Assembly: GCA_014654705.1 (NCBI GenBank)
Contig: JACVZY010000118.1
Span: 1 to 64,000 of the forward strand
From: Ignavibacteria bacterium
GTDB lineage: Bacteria; Bacteroidota; Ignavibacteria; Kapaibacteriales; UBA4661
Direction of reading: 5' to 3'
DNA: 64,000 nt
The notes below the pieces were generated by a model. It made no database searches and had not been told where the DNA came from. It saw nothing but the letters and a program-made list of their open reading frames with translations. The stretch's first letter is position 1; every line of letters starts with the position of its first letter. Position numbers and translations under genes: made by a program. Shown here piece by piece: positions 12,001-18,369 of the stretch.

Positions 12001-14365
12001 ACGGCGTTGTTCCGGTAGCATAATTGACGGCAGCAGCAAAGCCGCCTGCGGTATTGTTCAAAAAGACGTTTGCATTGTTACTCGTGCCACTTACGGTTAC
12101 CACGTCCATAAACCCGTCATTATTCAGGTCGGCAAAATTCACCGAGCGCGGACCTGTTCCCGTTGCATAGTTTGGCGTAGCAGGTGCATAGAATGTACCA
12201 AAGCCGCTATTCATAAAGACATCAATACGATTGCCTGTATTTGCCGAAACGACCATATCCAAATCGCCGTCGTTGTCAATATCGCCCATGCCGACTGCTC
12301 CCGGACCGCCGCCGGTGGTGTACGGAGTAGCAGCACCAAAGCCGCCACTGCCATTATTGAGGCGCGTGGTAACGGTATTTCCTGTGAAATTGGTGGTCAT
12401 CAAATCCAAATCGCCATCGGCATCAATATCAGCCAGCGCAAGCCCCGTCGGATCGCCGCCCGCAACAAGCGTTGTCGTACTGAAATTCCCCGAACCGTTA
12501 TTGAACATAATCGTAACGCCGGAGCCATCGTTGGCAACCGCTAAATCTATATCGCCGTCGTTATCTACATCGCCTGCAATAAGCAGGTAAGGGCTTGTGC
12601 CAGCAACAGGAGTAGGTGCGACGGGGTGCGGGGTATATGTTCCCGAACCGTTATTAACAAGAATTGAAGCAGTGTTAGCGGTATAATTTGCCGTCGCCAT
12701 ATCCAAATCGCCATCGCCGTCGAAGTCGGCGAGTGCCATTCCTTGCGGGCTGTTGCCTGTGGCAAAAGGTGAACCCGTGGGCTGAGAGGTGAAATTCACT
12801 GGACCTGTTCCCGCTGCCGTGCGGAAGCCCATCACGAAGGGGCGTGTGGGTGCAAAGCCCGTTGATTGGGCATTGGTAACGGTTACCCAGACTTGTTCGC
12901 CCGGGTTGAAACTTGTGGTAACGGAGGCTGTTGTTGTGAAACTCAGCGTCGCTCCCGAACCGCCAAAGCCAGTGCCAGAGCGGTAACCGCGCGAAGTCGT
13001 CCCGAACACTTTCATTGCATCCCGCGCATTCGGCGAAGTTGTGCCGTTGGAAAAGACCCACGGAGCGAGACTTTGCGAAAAGGTAACGTCAATGCTATTC
13101 ACACCAGCCGTATTCATCGGCACTTTCACGGGCGACCCAGTGGGCGTGCCGTAGTTCATGGTGTTCATGAGCGGCGAGGTTGTGGGGCGCGGCGTGAAGG
13201 GGGGGAGATTGCCTGCAACATTGAGAGTCGGCGGTCCAAAGGCAGCAAATCTCTGTCGCGAAGAACCACCGATAGTGGAGAATCCGCCGCCAACGAAGAC
13301 ATTCGACCCACTGACAGCAATAGATGGTACACCTGCATCCGCATTGGGGTTCCATGCGGTTGCGTTTAAGGTGTTCACCGTTGCATCTAAAGCACCAATA
13401 TTATTTCGTGCTGCGCTACCACAATTCGTAAATGTGCCACTGACATACACCGTTGTTCCCGTGATAGCAATGCTTTCAACACTTCCAATAGCGCTTGGAT
13501 TCCATAGTGTGGCATTGTTTGTATTGACTAAGGTGTTGAGTGCCGCAATACGATTACGCACCTGACCGCCAATGTTTGTGAAATTCCCCCCGACATACAG
13601 CGTCGTTCCACTCAATGCCATTGATAAAACAGTATTGTTGGCATTGGGATTCCACAAGGTGGCACTCCCCGTAGCGGCATCCAATGCTGCAATGCGATTA
13701 CGTGCTTGTCCACCAATATTCGCAAATACGCCGCCTACATATATCGTGCCACCGCTTATGACAATCCGTGTTACGTCCGCATCCGCATTGGGATTCCATG
13801 CAGTAGCCAAACCTGTTCCGGCATCAATGGCAGCAATGTTATTTCGTGATTGTCCGCCAATGTTGCTAAAGGCTCCGCCGACATACACTGTTGTTCCGCT
13901 CACAGCGATTGCATTAATTGCCGTCGCCCCTGAGCCTGGGTTCCATGCCGTTGCAGCTCCTGTAACAGCATCCAAAGCGGCAATTTGATTCCGCATCTGT
14001 CCGCCAACATTTGTAAATCCTCCACCGACATAAACAGTGGAGCCATCCACCGTAAGCACGCCAACGTTATTATTGGCATTAGGATTCCATGGAAGCAATG
14101 CTCCTGTGGTCATATCAATCGCAGCAAGCCGATTTCGCGTTACCGTAACTCCCCCATTTGCAGGAGCATCCGTTGCTTGCGTAAAGCTCCCGCCAACGTA
14201 GATTGTTGTACCAGAAATGCCTATGGCAGAAACGGTACCGTTAAACGTCGGGAAGGTTGTCAGTGGGGTACTGCTTTGGGCATGAGCACTAAATTGTGGC
14301 AAAAACAGAGATACAAAAAACGTCAAAAAAATGACGGCATAGTAACGGGTACTGGAGAGGTTCAT
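1..14365 (-). CDS. Giant secreted FG-GAP multi-propeller surface protein (C-terminus beyond window)
   Basis: The frame starting at ATG 14365 stays open to the left edge, at least 4,788 codons. Residues 1-30 are a Sec signal peptide ending in AHAQ. Residues about 31-380 hold seven blades of the type YVGGxFxNIGGQxRNxIAALD. Then Ig-like modules (each with RPFVMGFR or a variant) alternate with seven FG-GAP/VCBS arrays at nucleotides about 12810-11745, 11315-10295, 9880-8805, 8390-7295, 6920-5835, 4250-3200 and 2860-1830. Each array has exactly seven Asp-rich DxDGDGDxD loops, the integrin-type calcium-binding pattern, so each should fold as one seven-bladed propeller. A LamG domain lies at about 1825-1260, followed by Ig/PKD-like sequence. 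A beta-rich module at 5830-5000 recurs at 690-1. The likely role is a cell-surface or secreted adhesin; a T9SS signal would be expected beyond the window. No clear Shine-Dalgarno precedes the ATG. Domain content is well supported, function is inferred. Confidence 0.9.
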   Translation of the reverse strand, partial: MNLSSTRYYAVIFLTFFVSLFLPQFSAHAQSSTPLTTFPTFNGTVSAIGISGTTIYVGGSFTQATDAPANGGVTVTRNRLAAIDMTTGALLPWNPNANNNVGVLTVDGSTVYVGGGFTNVGGQMRNQIAALDAVTGAATAWNPGSGATAINAIAVSGTTVYVGGAFSNIGGQSRNNIAAIDAGTGLATAWNPNADADVTRIVISGGTIYVGGVFANIGGQARNRIAALDAATGSATLWNPNANNTVLSMALSGTTLYVGGNFTNIGGQVRNRIAALNTLVNTNNATLWNPSAIGSVESIAITGTTVYVSGTFTNCGSAARNNIGALDATVNTLNATAWNPNADAGVPSIAVSGSNVFVGGGFSTIGGSSRQRFAAFGPPTLNVAGNLPPFTPRPTTSPLMNTMNYGTPTGSPVKVPMNTAGVNSIDVTFSQSLAPWVFSNGTTSPNARDAMKVFGTTSRGYRSGTGFGGSGATLSFTTTASVTTSFNPGEQVWVTVTNAQSTGFAPTRPFVMGFRTAAGTGPVNFTSQPTGSPFATGNSPQGMALADFDGDGDLDMATANYTANTASILVNNGSGTYTPHPVAPTPVAGTSPYLLIAGDVDNDGDIDLAVANDGSGVTIMFNNGSGNFSTTTLVAGGDPTGLALADIDADGDLDLMTTNFTGNTVTTRLNNGSGGFGAATPYTTGGGPGAVGMGDIDNDGDLDMVVSANTGNRIDVFMNSGFGTFYAPATPNYATGTGPRSVNFADLNNDGFMDVVTVSGTSNNANVFLNNTAGGFAAAVNYATGTTPFPVRLGDIDGDGDLDMVVANNGSNNVTVRLNNGAGNFTTIASGSPFAAGGGSAPWGMELGDVDGDGDVDIAMTKNTGNLVVVLLNAPPMTVLGNLPPFTPRPTTTPLMNTVNYGTPTGSPVKVPMNTAGVNGIDITFSQNLAPWVFSNGTTSPTARDAMKVHGTTSRGYRSGVGFAGSGATLQFTTTASITSSFNPGEQVWVTVTNAQSTAGASTRPFVMGFRTRAGSGPAQFPAQTTLAAGTQPFAAATGDLDGDGDLDIVSVDFGTTNVRVYLNNGNGTYAANVPYTAATGLMSVSVGDLNNDGALDIVAGNNLNGIYVFLNQNLGTGTFAPAVFYTHGTGITSIGIADMDADGDMDLVLAIPNLNSIGVRLNNGAGVFGASTGYFIGASTGPNTIITADLDGDGDIDVAEANQLNPNVSVLMNNGVGTLGAVVNYAAPANPWGLTAGDIDGDGDIDLVSANQGANSVSVFVNSGTGTFARTDYTTGFTQPQGITLNDLDGDGDLDIAVSNATLAGTVGILLNSGGIFAAPINYATGPLPYAISSGDVDGDGDIDLVTPNRNGATVSVLFNTLPMNVLGNTPPFTPRPTTTPLMNTMNVGTPSGSPVKVPMNTVPTGISVTFSQNATAATFTDPTARNVMKVFGTTSRGYRSGQGFSGAGATMTFTTTANFNPGEQVWVSVTNAQSTGGAFTRPFVMGFRTRAGTGPANFSTQTTGSPFAVGTNPLSVAFGDVDGDGDLDVATANRGSNDVSVLLNNGSGIYTPAVGSPFAVGTSPRSVAFGDVDGDGDLDVATANFASNNASVLLNNGSGGYTAAVGSPFAVGTNPFSVAFGDVDGDGDMDVATANANSNNVSILLNNGSGTYTAAVGSPFAVGSLPLSVAFGDVDGDGDLDVATANRGSNNVSVLLNNGSGGYTAAVGSPFAAGTEPFSVAFGDLDGDGDLDMATANQISNNVSVLLNNGSGGYTNAVGSPFAVGTEPFSVAFGDLDGDGDLDVATANDASNNVSILLNNGSGGYTNAVGSPFSVLTEPSSVAFGDVDGDGDLDVATANFASNNFTVLLNAPPLAPMNVLGNLPPFTPRPTTTPLMNTMNYGTPTGSPMKVPMNTVPTGISVTFSQNATAATFTDPTARNVMKVHGTTSQGYRSGTGFSGAGATMTFTTTANFNPGEQVWVSVTNAQSTGGAFTRPFVMGFRAAAGAGSATFYPAHTLPKLDNNSFSATDVGDLDGDGDLDIVSTNTAGLAVHLQTGVNTGVFSLSTAFGWGAGSGAQARNIKLADVNNDGNLDAVAVNAVAPCALVVWVGNGAGGFGAAASYTFAGGSNTGSLSLADVDADGDLDAISGDFAANSLHVMLNNGSGAFTTAPGSPFAAGATLMTNTAVGDVDNDGDIDVCMVSATRLFVMLNNGVGRFASATGSPFAIGASNSMIALGDINGDGFLDAVFGDGATVHARLNNGSGTAWTASTGSPYAVGINARSLLADVDGNGRLDIVALGQAGSTPTHVLLNGGGLSPNFTPVVGSPFAREAGNIAAAAVPCTVGDMDGDGDLDIIYVTDTPANVTILKNGTQPLVSSIAPFRNGNTTMNNPNIAGVGAPVTVNFSTNITTNTYSVPPAQQLFQVHGSFTGSRTRSQGFSPNGAYSGGATAMTFTPSANFRPGELVSVSVSNASSSVTAPNNSVGIRTRPFVFDYRVAAGMGPANFSVPALGSPFGAGAAARSAAFGDVDGDGDLDIATANQTGTNVTVLANNGSGSYTAIAGSPFAVGGALRSLVFGDVDRDGDLDLVITRIGLASVVVLLNNGSGSFTTSAIGSPFTVGTSPWYVALGDVDGDGDLDLATANNGSNDVTLLLNNGVGTFTPAPGSPIALGSTGASGIDFGDVDGDGDLDFAVANNGSTNVAVLLNNGTGLYTPAAGSPFTVGTSPRSVTFGDLDGDGDLDIATTNQTSNDVTVLLNNGAGSYSPSPGSPFAAGTQPIFLAFGDVDGDGDLDLATANQSSNNLTVLLNNGAGTFAAAANSPFAAGTQPNSVAFGDVDGDGDLDLAAANNGSNNVTVLFNQVAPTKYYYQSGDAGLPGSWNSMPNGSGSSATSFNSPDTDFYVMGGGASTTATVNTSFTLGANVSLHVTTPSVLALNGGVTITNNGFLNVSGATVAGATLRLGGTAAIAGNAVTYWGTTATLEYSGAAARATSAIEFPAAMPGSVTMNNTGGVTLHANRQINGTFTMQSGSLDISGRTLQPNGVITFAAGTINGNATSALTITGSGNINGNALFGAGGIGTLTMNRAGATMTLGSPLDIANTGSLFLTQGYIRTTPTNILSILNTAPASVFAGSGTTSHIAGPLRRSLAAVGGIYDFPVGGGTPLTYIPLQVSYASAAGTASYEVEPFLAASGGTEAGVIGTGTLSTTEYWRTFLGGFALVNATLTFTRTIPALIGTSRIGEAATAGGVYQGINTNTLSTVAAPNISNTMVYTPLNPGTLFYAIGAAAAPPVVTAVSPTRNNPAVAPLTSPVNVTFSQTLTALGMRTWNGFTGRNLTAPTFAGNTATQTGMNTRPGERVMTTITATGTSSAAGFMTTPHVSSFMGRAGTGPATFTQTSLTPTPASVWGIKVGYFNNDTNLDVALSTDNPPMSSFRIFTGDGAGNFAPWYNATLSGGTPQGRGLAVADFNNDGRPDAAVGNILTGTVEVFINNAGATMNVGPVLPAFSVFDVTVGDFNGDGNIDIAATGYGAGQLFVYFGNGLGGFAAAPSSPYAIGTPNAAGISTDDFDNDGDMDIVVNTNVSLHIFANNGAGVFSQTNVPTTYTTLYGVLLTADFDNDGDIDILPTGLNPAGMTIYQNNGAGAFTGVSFAGNSPLILSMGDFNGDGLIDILNSVGSIPYFSQNINTAAGTLAFAPQRIIPNPANVSLGVAGDVDNDGDLDVIATAGTQFAFLRNAPYQNVVNNTFPFGIPPVTPTFNLMNAPVATTIVVPFTQNVTAATASAQAFKVWGGFTGLRTIGTYTTGVANATLTPSTPFRSGEQVFVSVTHAQSSLNVPTRPFVMGFRTRAGMGPATFQQVTIPTMLTGPRSIATGDFDGNGTLDFAATNGSSNNVTILISTGGGTYSASTVTVGANPQCVMPGDFDNDGDLDLAVADGANNVSLLRNTAGVFAAWGPVLVVGALPQAIAVGDYDADGDLDLATVNLTGNNISILLNTGAGAFAGAVNYALSGGSNPEFITTGDFDNDGDLDLATANYGTNTVSILMNSGFGTFALTGNFPVGTQPQFITAADLNGDGNLDLATANAGGGGINDISILVNSNVTPGTFAAVNYAVGAGTVAVMPGDFDGDGDLDLTVANGGNVSMMRNTGGVFALATNNVLGGQPFSLVTGDFDNDGDIDAAAVNFGPDNVAILLNQNSPTRAGFGNALTFNGTTQDVAATNPAFDISAGTLETWIRPTWVSGAPPANPCIMAIRDGIGNTRYSFHIMSNYSGLAIWNGSLAFFPYPFAQNQWYHIAVTLTGGAATLYVNGIQAGASIPYGVGPATGGQVHIGWAPVSGEPWQGDIDEVRLWNTALPQTTINTYKGLEIGTTHPNWSNLLGYWRFNEYGGTSAADASGNGNTATLVNAPTSTISLAPVSMIADPTFAVPTTVSLPATVAVGLPTITQIAVPAPVFGSVAPAAGNPVNYTPFIAIPSGAVDNFNYQASDGTTTSQATVSVRYRPQLTGNSFAVAGLPTVLTAPVLNGGTSPFTWSWTPATPELSSTSIQFPTFTGLTPQSYTVQVTDAHGFTASAPVNVTIVPGAFYYTNGDAALPSQWRSFYGNGSPAPSFTIPGTTFIVMGSTVFGSTIATTVNNMVIGTGVTVRIQAPSVLTIADGTTLTNFGTLIVEGNSSTGGTLRLLGTGSIAGNAPLYQSGLSVLQYSGTNVQRSSSPIEFPNVMPGTVVVDENVTVVLDDHKTLSSALVLGGLLDIRGRNVILQGRLDLRGAFISDGQSDLEIGTGGGTPAGITGALKIATNVMRNVTLNR

Positions 14366-14514
14366 AGTGTACCGGAAAATATTGACGAGGGATAAAATTG
14401 GGAGAGAGAACAAATTATGTAACAGCAAGGGACGTCAAATCTTCAACACAAGTCTTTATGCTGCAAAAGGAAGCACAAATATACACAAAAAGAGCCTGTC
14501 TCTAGTGCCTAAAA

Positions 14515-14558
14515 GCGTCCGACTTTCGGGAATTTTCAAGGAATGGTGTCCGACTTTC
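14515..14558. repeat. Short direct repeat in the gap upstream of the giant gene
   Basis: The 11-bp core gtccgactttc occurs at 14517-14527 and 14548-14558, 31 bp apart. It lies in the 296-nt gap between the lipase-like gene and the giant gene. It may be an operator pair or the remnant of a mobile-element end; nothing in the sequence decides. No convincing promoter box or RNA gene was seen elsewhere in this gap. Confidence 0.35.
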
Positions 14559-14661
14559 ACGAAAAATGCTTTTTGCAGCAAATATCTGTATATCTGTCGT
14601 TGTTTGCTCGTGAAAACATGGTTCGTGCATCGGGTTATATTACCGTGGGAATGCAACCATT

Positions 14662-15270
14662 TTACGCCGTGAGGAACTCCCAGACAGCGTTTCGTACTCG
14701 CCGCGAATAGGGCATAAACGGATGGAAATGCAAACCAACATTTTGCGTTTCTACGCCGCTCCATTGGGCACTGCGGGGCGGCACAATCATCGTATCGCTT
14801 GGGGTGTAGAGCGCCAGACGTGGGAGACCGTCCAGTAGGTGTTCCGTTTCGTGCAGCTGACGTAAAAAGGTGCTTCTGGGGCGCATATCGGCACAACCCG
14901 GAAAATAACGGCGGGGCATTCCGAATGCCATAATACTGCCACTGTGCGGGCTACCAATAGCCACAAAGCGCTCCACGCGGTCTCTGCCGCCCAGTGCTTG
15001 TAGGTAGTGCCGCGCAACGATTCCACCCATGCTAAAGCCGACTAGGAGACATCGTTCGCCCGCCGGAACACTACTTTCTACAACCGTGTGAATTTGTTGC
15101 GCTAGCTCGCTTAGGCTCGCACGACCATCGGCACGAGTGAGACTAGGCGCATGAGGTATGAAGCCGTATTTGCGGGCATCGCGCACCATGAGCGCAAAAA
15201 CTCTGCCGGTATTGAAAATACCGTGAACAAAAACAATATGTTTTGGGGAAGTAGGTAAAGAATCGGTCAT
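14662..15270 (-). CDS. Lipase/PGAP1-like alpha/beta hydrolase
   Basis: A 202-residue serine hydrolase without a signal peptide, so probably cytoplasmic. An N-terminal HIVFVHGIF strand carries the HG oxyanion motif. The nucleophile elbow is GFSMGG near residue 80, followed by ARHYLQ. An acidic residue in TPSDTMIV and a His in the HFHPFMP segment can complete the triad. The size and the VHGIF/GFSMGGIVA pattern fit small esterases related to EstA or PGAP1 that act on lipids or acyl esters; the substrate cannot be read from sequence. ATG 15270 is the only good start. The gene is divergent from corA across 165 nt that must hold both promoters, and it is followed by 296 nt before the giant surface-protein gene. 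Confidence 0.82.
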   Translation of the reverse strand: MTDSLPTSPKHIVFVHGIFNTGRVFALMVRDARKYGFIPHAPSLTRADGRASLSELAQQIHTVVESSVPAGERCLLVGFSMGGIVARHYLQALGGRDRVERFVAIGSPHSGSIMAFGMPRRYFPGCADMRPRSTFLRQLHETEHLLDGLPRLALYTPSDTMIVPPRSAQWSGVETQNVGLHFHPFMPYSRRVRNAVWEFLTA

Positions 15271-15435
15271 AGTTGTTCAAACGAGACAGTGTGCTGTTTA
15301 TTGCGCCATGAGTATCGGTAAAATGTGTTGAGAAATGGCATTGATGTATCATTGGCAGAAATCAAACGTGGGAAATTCCACATTTAGCCGTATTTTTGAG
15401 CGCTTTGTTCCAACAATTTTTCTTCTGCCCCACGC

Positions 15436-16479
15436 ATGGTAACAATCGTCGGTCATAACAACGGAAAACTCAAACAGCTTACTATTCGCGAGCTGTGTAT
15501 CTTGCAGACGGAACCGGACTTCAAAGATTGGACAATCTGGGTGGATATGAACAATCCTACTGAGCAAGAAGAAGAAACCGTGCTTATTCAGATGTTTCTT
15601 TTTCATCACTTGGCTGTGGAGGATTGCCAGCGAGAGCGCGTCCAGCCCGAAGAAGGCGACCACTTCCCGAAAGTGGAAGATTACAGCGATTATCTGTACG
15701 TCATTTTTAATCCGGTGGATATTCCGCTTGGTGCGAGGATTCACTCCACTGACGATGACGAGGAAGACCCGCCCCTCAGTATCAATTTCCGTACCCGTCA
15801 GCTGAATGCCTTTTTGGGCGAAAACTATATCGTTACTCACCACTACGAACCTTCAATGGCGGTGGAATATACGATGCAGCTCTGTTGGAAAAATCAGAAT
15901 ATTTTGGGACGCGGACCGGATTATCTTTTTCACATCATCATTGATCAAATCGTTGACCACTATGCGCCCGTGATGGAGTATTTTGATGATGTGCTGGAAG
16001 AGGCAGAAAACCGAGTGGTGGCAACAAACAGTTCCGATTTGCTCGTGCAGATTCTACGCCTTAAAAAATCAATGCAGCGTTTCAAGCGTATCACTACCTA
16101 CCAACGTGAGATTTTGAGCCGTTTAGCGCGAGGCGAATTTGAGCTTGTCTCCACGGAGGAAACGGCGTATTACCGCAACGTATATGACCATTTGGTGCGT
16201 ATTGTGGACGTTGCCGAATCGTATCGAGATATTATCAACGGGCTGGTGGATGCGCATTTGTCGGTAACATCGAACCGCATGAATTCAATTATGAAGGTGC
16301 TAACCATGATGTCCACGATTTTCCTGCCGCTCACGCTCATCACTGGTCTCTATGGGATGAATTTCGACTTTATGCCGGAATTGCGCTGGAAATATGGATA
16401 CTTCTATGTATTGGCACTGCTTGTAACCGTTGGCGGCGGTATGCTTCTCTATTTCCGCAAAAAAGGGTGGTTAGATTAA
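15436..16479 (+). CDS. corA: CorA-family magnesium/cobalt transporter
   Basis: A 347-residue CorA channel for Mg2+ (and Co2+/Ni2+) in the inner membrane. The N-terminal two thirds form the soluble funnel with acidic and long helical stretches. The C-terminus has two transmembrane helices, and the first ends in the diagnostic YGMNF signature near residue 306, followed by a periplasmic loop and a second helix ending in a basic tail (FRKKGW). The length is typical. It is the first gene of a plus-strand run: the amidase gene starts 3 nt after its stop, so the two are probably co-transcribed. Why a Mg2+ channel sits with cell-wall genes is not evident. Confidence 0.95.
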   Translation: MVTIVGHNNGKLKQLTIRELCILQTEPDFKDWTIWVDMNNPTEQEEETVLIQMFLFHHLAVEDCQRERVQPEEGDHFPKVEDYSDYLYVIFNPVDIPLGARIHSTDDDEEDPPLSINFRTRQLNAFLGENYIVTHHYEPSMAVEYTMQLCWKNQNILGRGPDYLFHIIIDQIVDHYAPVMEYFDDVLEEAENRVVATNSSDLLVQILRLKKSMQRFKRITTYQREILSRLARGEFELVSTEETAYYRNVYDHLVRIVDVAESYRDIINGLVDAHLSVTSNRMNSIMKVLTMMSTIFLPLTLITGLYGMNFDFMPELRWKYGYFYVLALLVTVGGGMLLYFRKKGWLD

Positions 16480-16482
16480 CAA

Positions 16483-18369
16483 ATGGCAGCTTGTATAAAA
16501 GTATCGTCCGCCGAACGGCAAAGCTCCCGCCACGAACAAGTATTTGTTGGTATTTTACGGCTATTGCCTTTTATTGCAAGGGTACTTTGGGTGATTTCTC
16601 TCTCTTGTCTTAGTAGCAATCACACAATAAGCGCTCAGGTGCCAAGCACTTCCGTACCAAGCGCTCAGGTACTCAAAGATGGTGCTGGTTTTTCGACAAC
16701 GCGGTACGCAGTGTATCTGGACAACAAACCTGCCTCGATGCTAACGGTGGTCGAGCTTGCGGGACGAATGTACGTTGAGCCTCTGGCGCTGGCAACAGCA
16801 CTGGACTGCGAACTTCGTGCGGAAGGAACCCTAGCGGTTTTGCTCTTGCCAAGCCATGTTCTTGCCTTTGCGGTGGACGCGCACGTGGTCGGTGTGCAGG
16901 CGGCAAATAGCAATGCTGTTAGCCTGACGCAGATGCTTCATCCCGTGGCATTGCAGGGCGGGCGCGTGTATTTGCCATTCGATGATGTTCTTCGTCTTTT
17001 GGCAGACAACGGTGTGTACGATGTGGATGAACGCGAAACGGAGGTGTATTTACACAGCACCGGATATTCCCCGCCGGAGCAATCTGCTACTGCCGCGAAG
17101 GAGGTTTCAAGCGAGCCAGTAAAAAAGGAATCAACCAGCGAAGTCACAAATAATAGTGCGAAAAACGATACGTCCACCGAACAGAAAGCTCCCGCCACAA
17201 AGCCCTTTCGCAAGCCAACACGAAACTTGTACATTTTGCCGAATGACGTAAAGCGCCGTGAAATGGACAGTTTGCCGCAGAAATCGTCGCGTTTGCTTTT
17301 CCGAAGGAATAAAGAATCACTTGTATCCGTTCCTGTAAACCGCTGGGTGAGTGTGCTGCTTCTATCACGGTTTCTCACGCAATCAGTCAAGAAAAAGCCC
17401 GCCGCCTCGCCAGCACCGCACACTAACAGTACGGAGAAAAGCAAAATCGCTGGCACCGAGAAAAGTACAAGCAAGTCTGCGCAAAATACTCATAGCGATA
17501 ATGACTTTGCCTCCGCCAAGAAAAAATGGGCTTTGGACGTGATTGTGCTGGATGCGGGACATGGCGGTAAGGATGCCGGCACAATAGGCTTTGGCAAAAC
17601 GAAAGAAAAAGATGTCGCGCTTGGTATTGTTAAAAAATTAGGCGCAATGCTCAAAAAAGAGCTGCACGGCACAAAAATCGTCTATACGCGCACCGACGAC
17701 ACGTTTGTGGAGTTGGACAGGCGCGGGCAGATTGCCAACGAAAACGGCGGTAAACTTTTCATCAGTGTGCACTGCAATTCTACACCGAAAAAGCCTTCTA
17801 AAGCGAACGGCTTCGAGGTCTATATTCTTCGCCCCGGCAGAAACGATGATGCGGTGCGGGTGGCGGAGATGGAAAATGCCGTTATTAAGCTCGAAGATAA
17901 TCCCAAGCGCTACAAACCGCTTACAGACGAGCAATTTATTGTTGTCAGCATGGCACAAAGCGCCTTTGTGAAGTATAGCGATATGGCAGCGGCAATGATC
18001 AGCGCTGAAGTGAAAAAATTGCGCGAAATCGGTATTCGCGGCGTGAATCAAGCAGGGTTTCTTGTGCTGGTGGGCGCTTCGATGCCCAATATGCTGATCG
18101 AAACGGGCTTCCTCTCGAATAAGAACGACGAGAAGTTTTTGAAGTCCGAACGCGGACAAACTCGCATGGCAAGCGCAATCTGTCGGGCAATCAAGGCATA
18201 TCGCACACGGTATGAAGCTCAAATCAATAATCAGGGAACAACCCAGCGGACGGAAACAGATAGAAAATCGGTAAAGTCACCAGTCACTGCACCCAAAAAT
18301 CCTCAATCTTCTACGGCAACGAAGAAAAAATCTCCGCTTCCCACATCATCAAAAACATCCCATCAATGA
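16483..18369 (+). CDS. N-acetylmuramoyl-L-alanine amidase (Amidase_3) with copper-amine-oxidase-N-like domain
   Basis: A 628-residue exported peptidoglycan hydrolase that should cleave the MurNAc-L-Ala bond. A long basic N-region precedes a hydrophobic segment (about residues 23-45) ending near ISAQ. Residues about 70-190 resemble the copper-amine-oxidase-N-type domain found in other cell-wall amidases. A low-complexity Ser/Thr/Lys linker covers about 200-345. The catalytic Amidase_3 domain covers about 350-575: zinc ligands are His in DAGHGGKD, Glu in KEKDVAL and His in SVHCNS, and the catalytic Glu is in IETGFLSN. A Lys/Ser-rich tail follows. It starts 3 nt after corA and its stop overlaps the next ATG by 4 nt (ATGA), which indicates translational coupling. 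The fold assignment is firm; the role in cell separation or wall turnover follows from the family. Confidence 0.93.
   Translation: MAACIKVSSAERQSSRHEQVFVGILRLLPFIARVLWVISLSCLSSNHTISAQVPSTSVPSAQVLKDGAGFSTTRYAVYLDNKPASMLTVVELAGRMYVEPLALATALDCELRAEGTLAVLLLPSHVLAFAVDAHVVGVQAANSNAVSLTQMLHPVALQGGRVYLPFDDVLRLLADNGVYDVDERETEVYLHSTGYSPPEQSATAAKEVSSEPVKKESTSEVTNNSAKNDTSTEQKAPATKPFRKPTRNLYILPNDVKRREMDSLPQKSSRLLFRRNKESLVSVPVNRWVSVLLLSRFLTQSVKKKPAASPAPHTNSTEKSKIAGTEKSTSKSAQNTHSDNDFASAKKKWALDVIVLDAGHGGKDAGTIGFGKTKEKDVALGIVKKLGAMLKKELHGTKIVYTRTDDTFVELDRRGQIANENGGKLFISVHCNSTPKKPSKANGFEVYILRPGRNDDAVRVAEMENAVIKLEDNPKRYKPLTDEQFIVVSMAQSAFVKYSDMAAAMISAEVKKLREIGIRGVNQAGFLVLVGASMPNMLIETGFLSNKNDEKFLKSERGQTRMASAICRAIKAYRTRYEAQINNQGTTQRTETDRKSVKSPVTAPKNPQSSTATKKKSPLPTSSKTSHQ

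Noticed and set aside
12-14280. Many open frames on the plus strand and in other minus frames within the first 14 kb
   Set aside because: They follow the repeat structure of the giant frame, have low-complexity products, and share no start signals or families.
14366-14661. Small gene or RNA upstream of the giant gene
   Set aside because: Only a short direct repeat is visible; no frame with protein-like composition and no stable hairpin with a T-run.
15349-15843. 164-codon minus-strand frame
   Set aside because: It is the antisense of corA, which carries a full family signature.
17638-18222. Minus-strand frame within the amidase gene
   Set aside because: Antisense of the Amidase_3 catalytic domain; no family seen.
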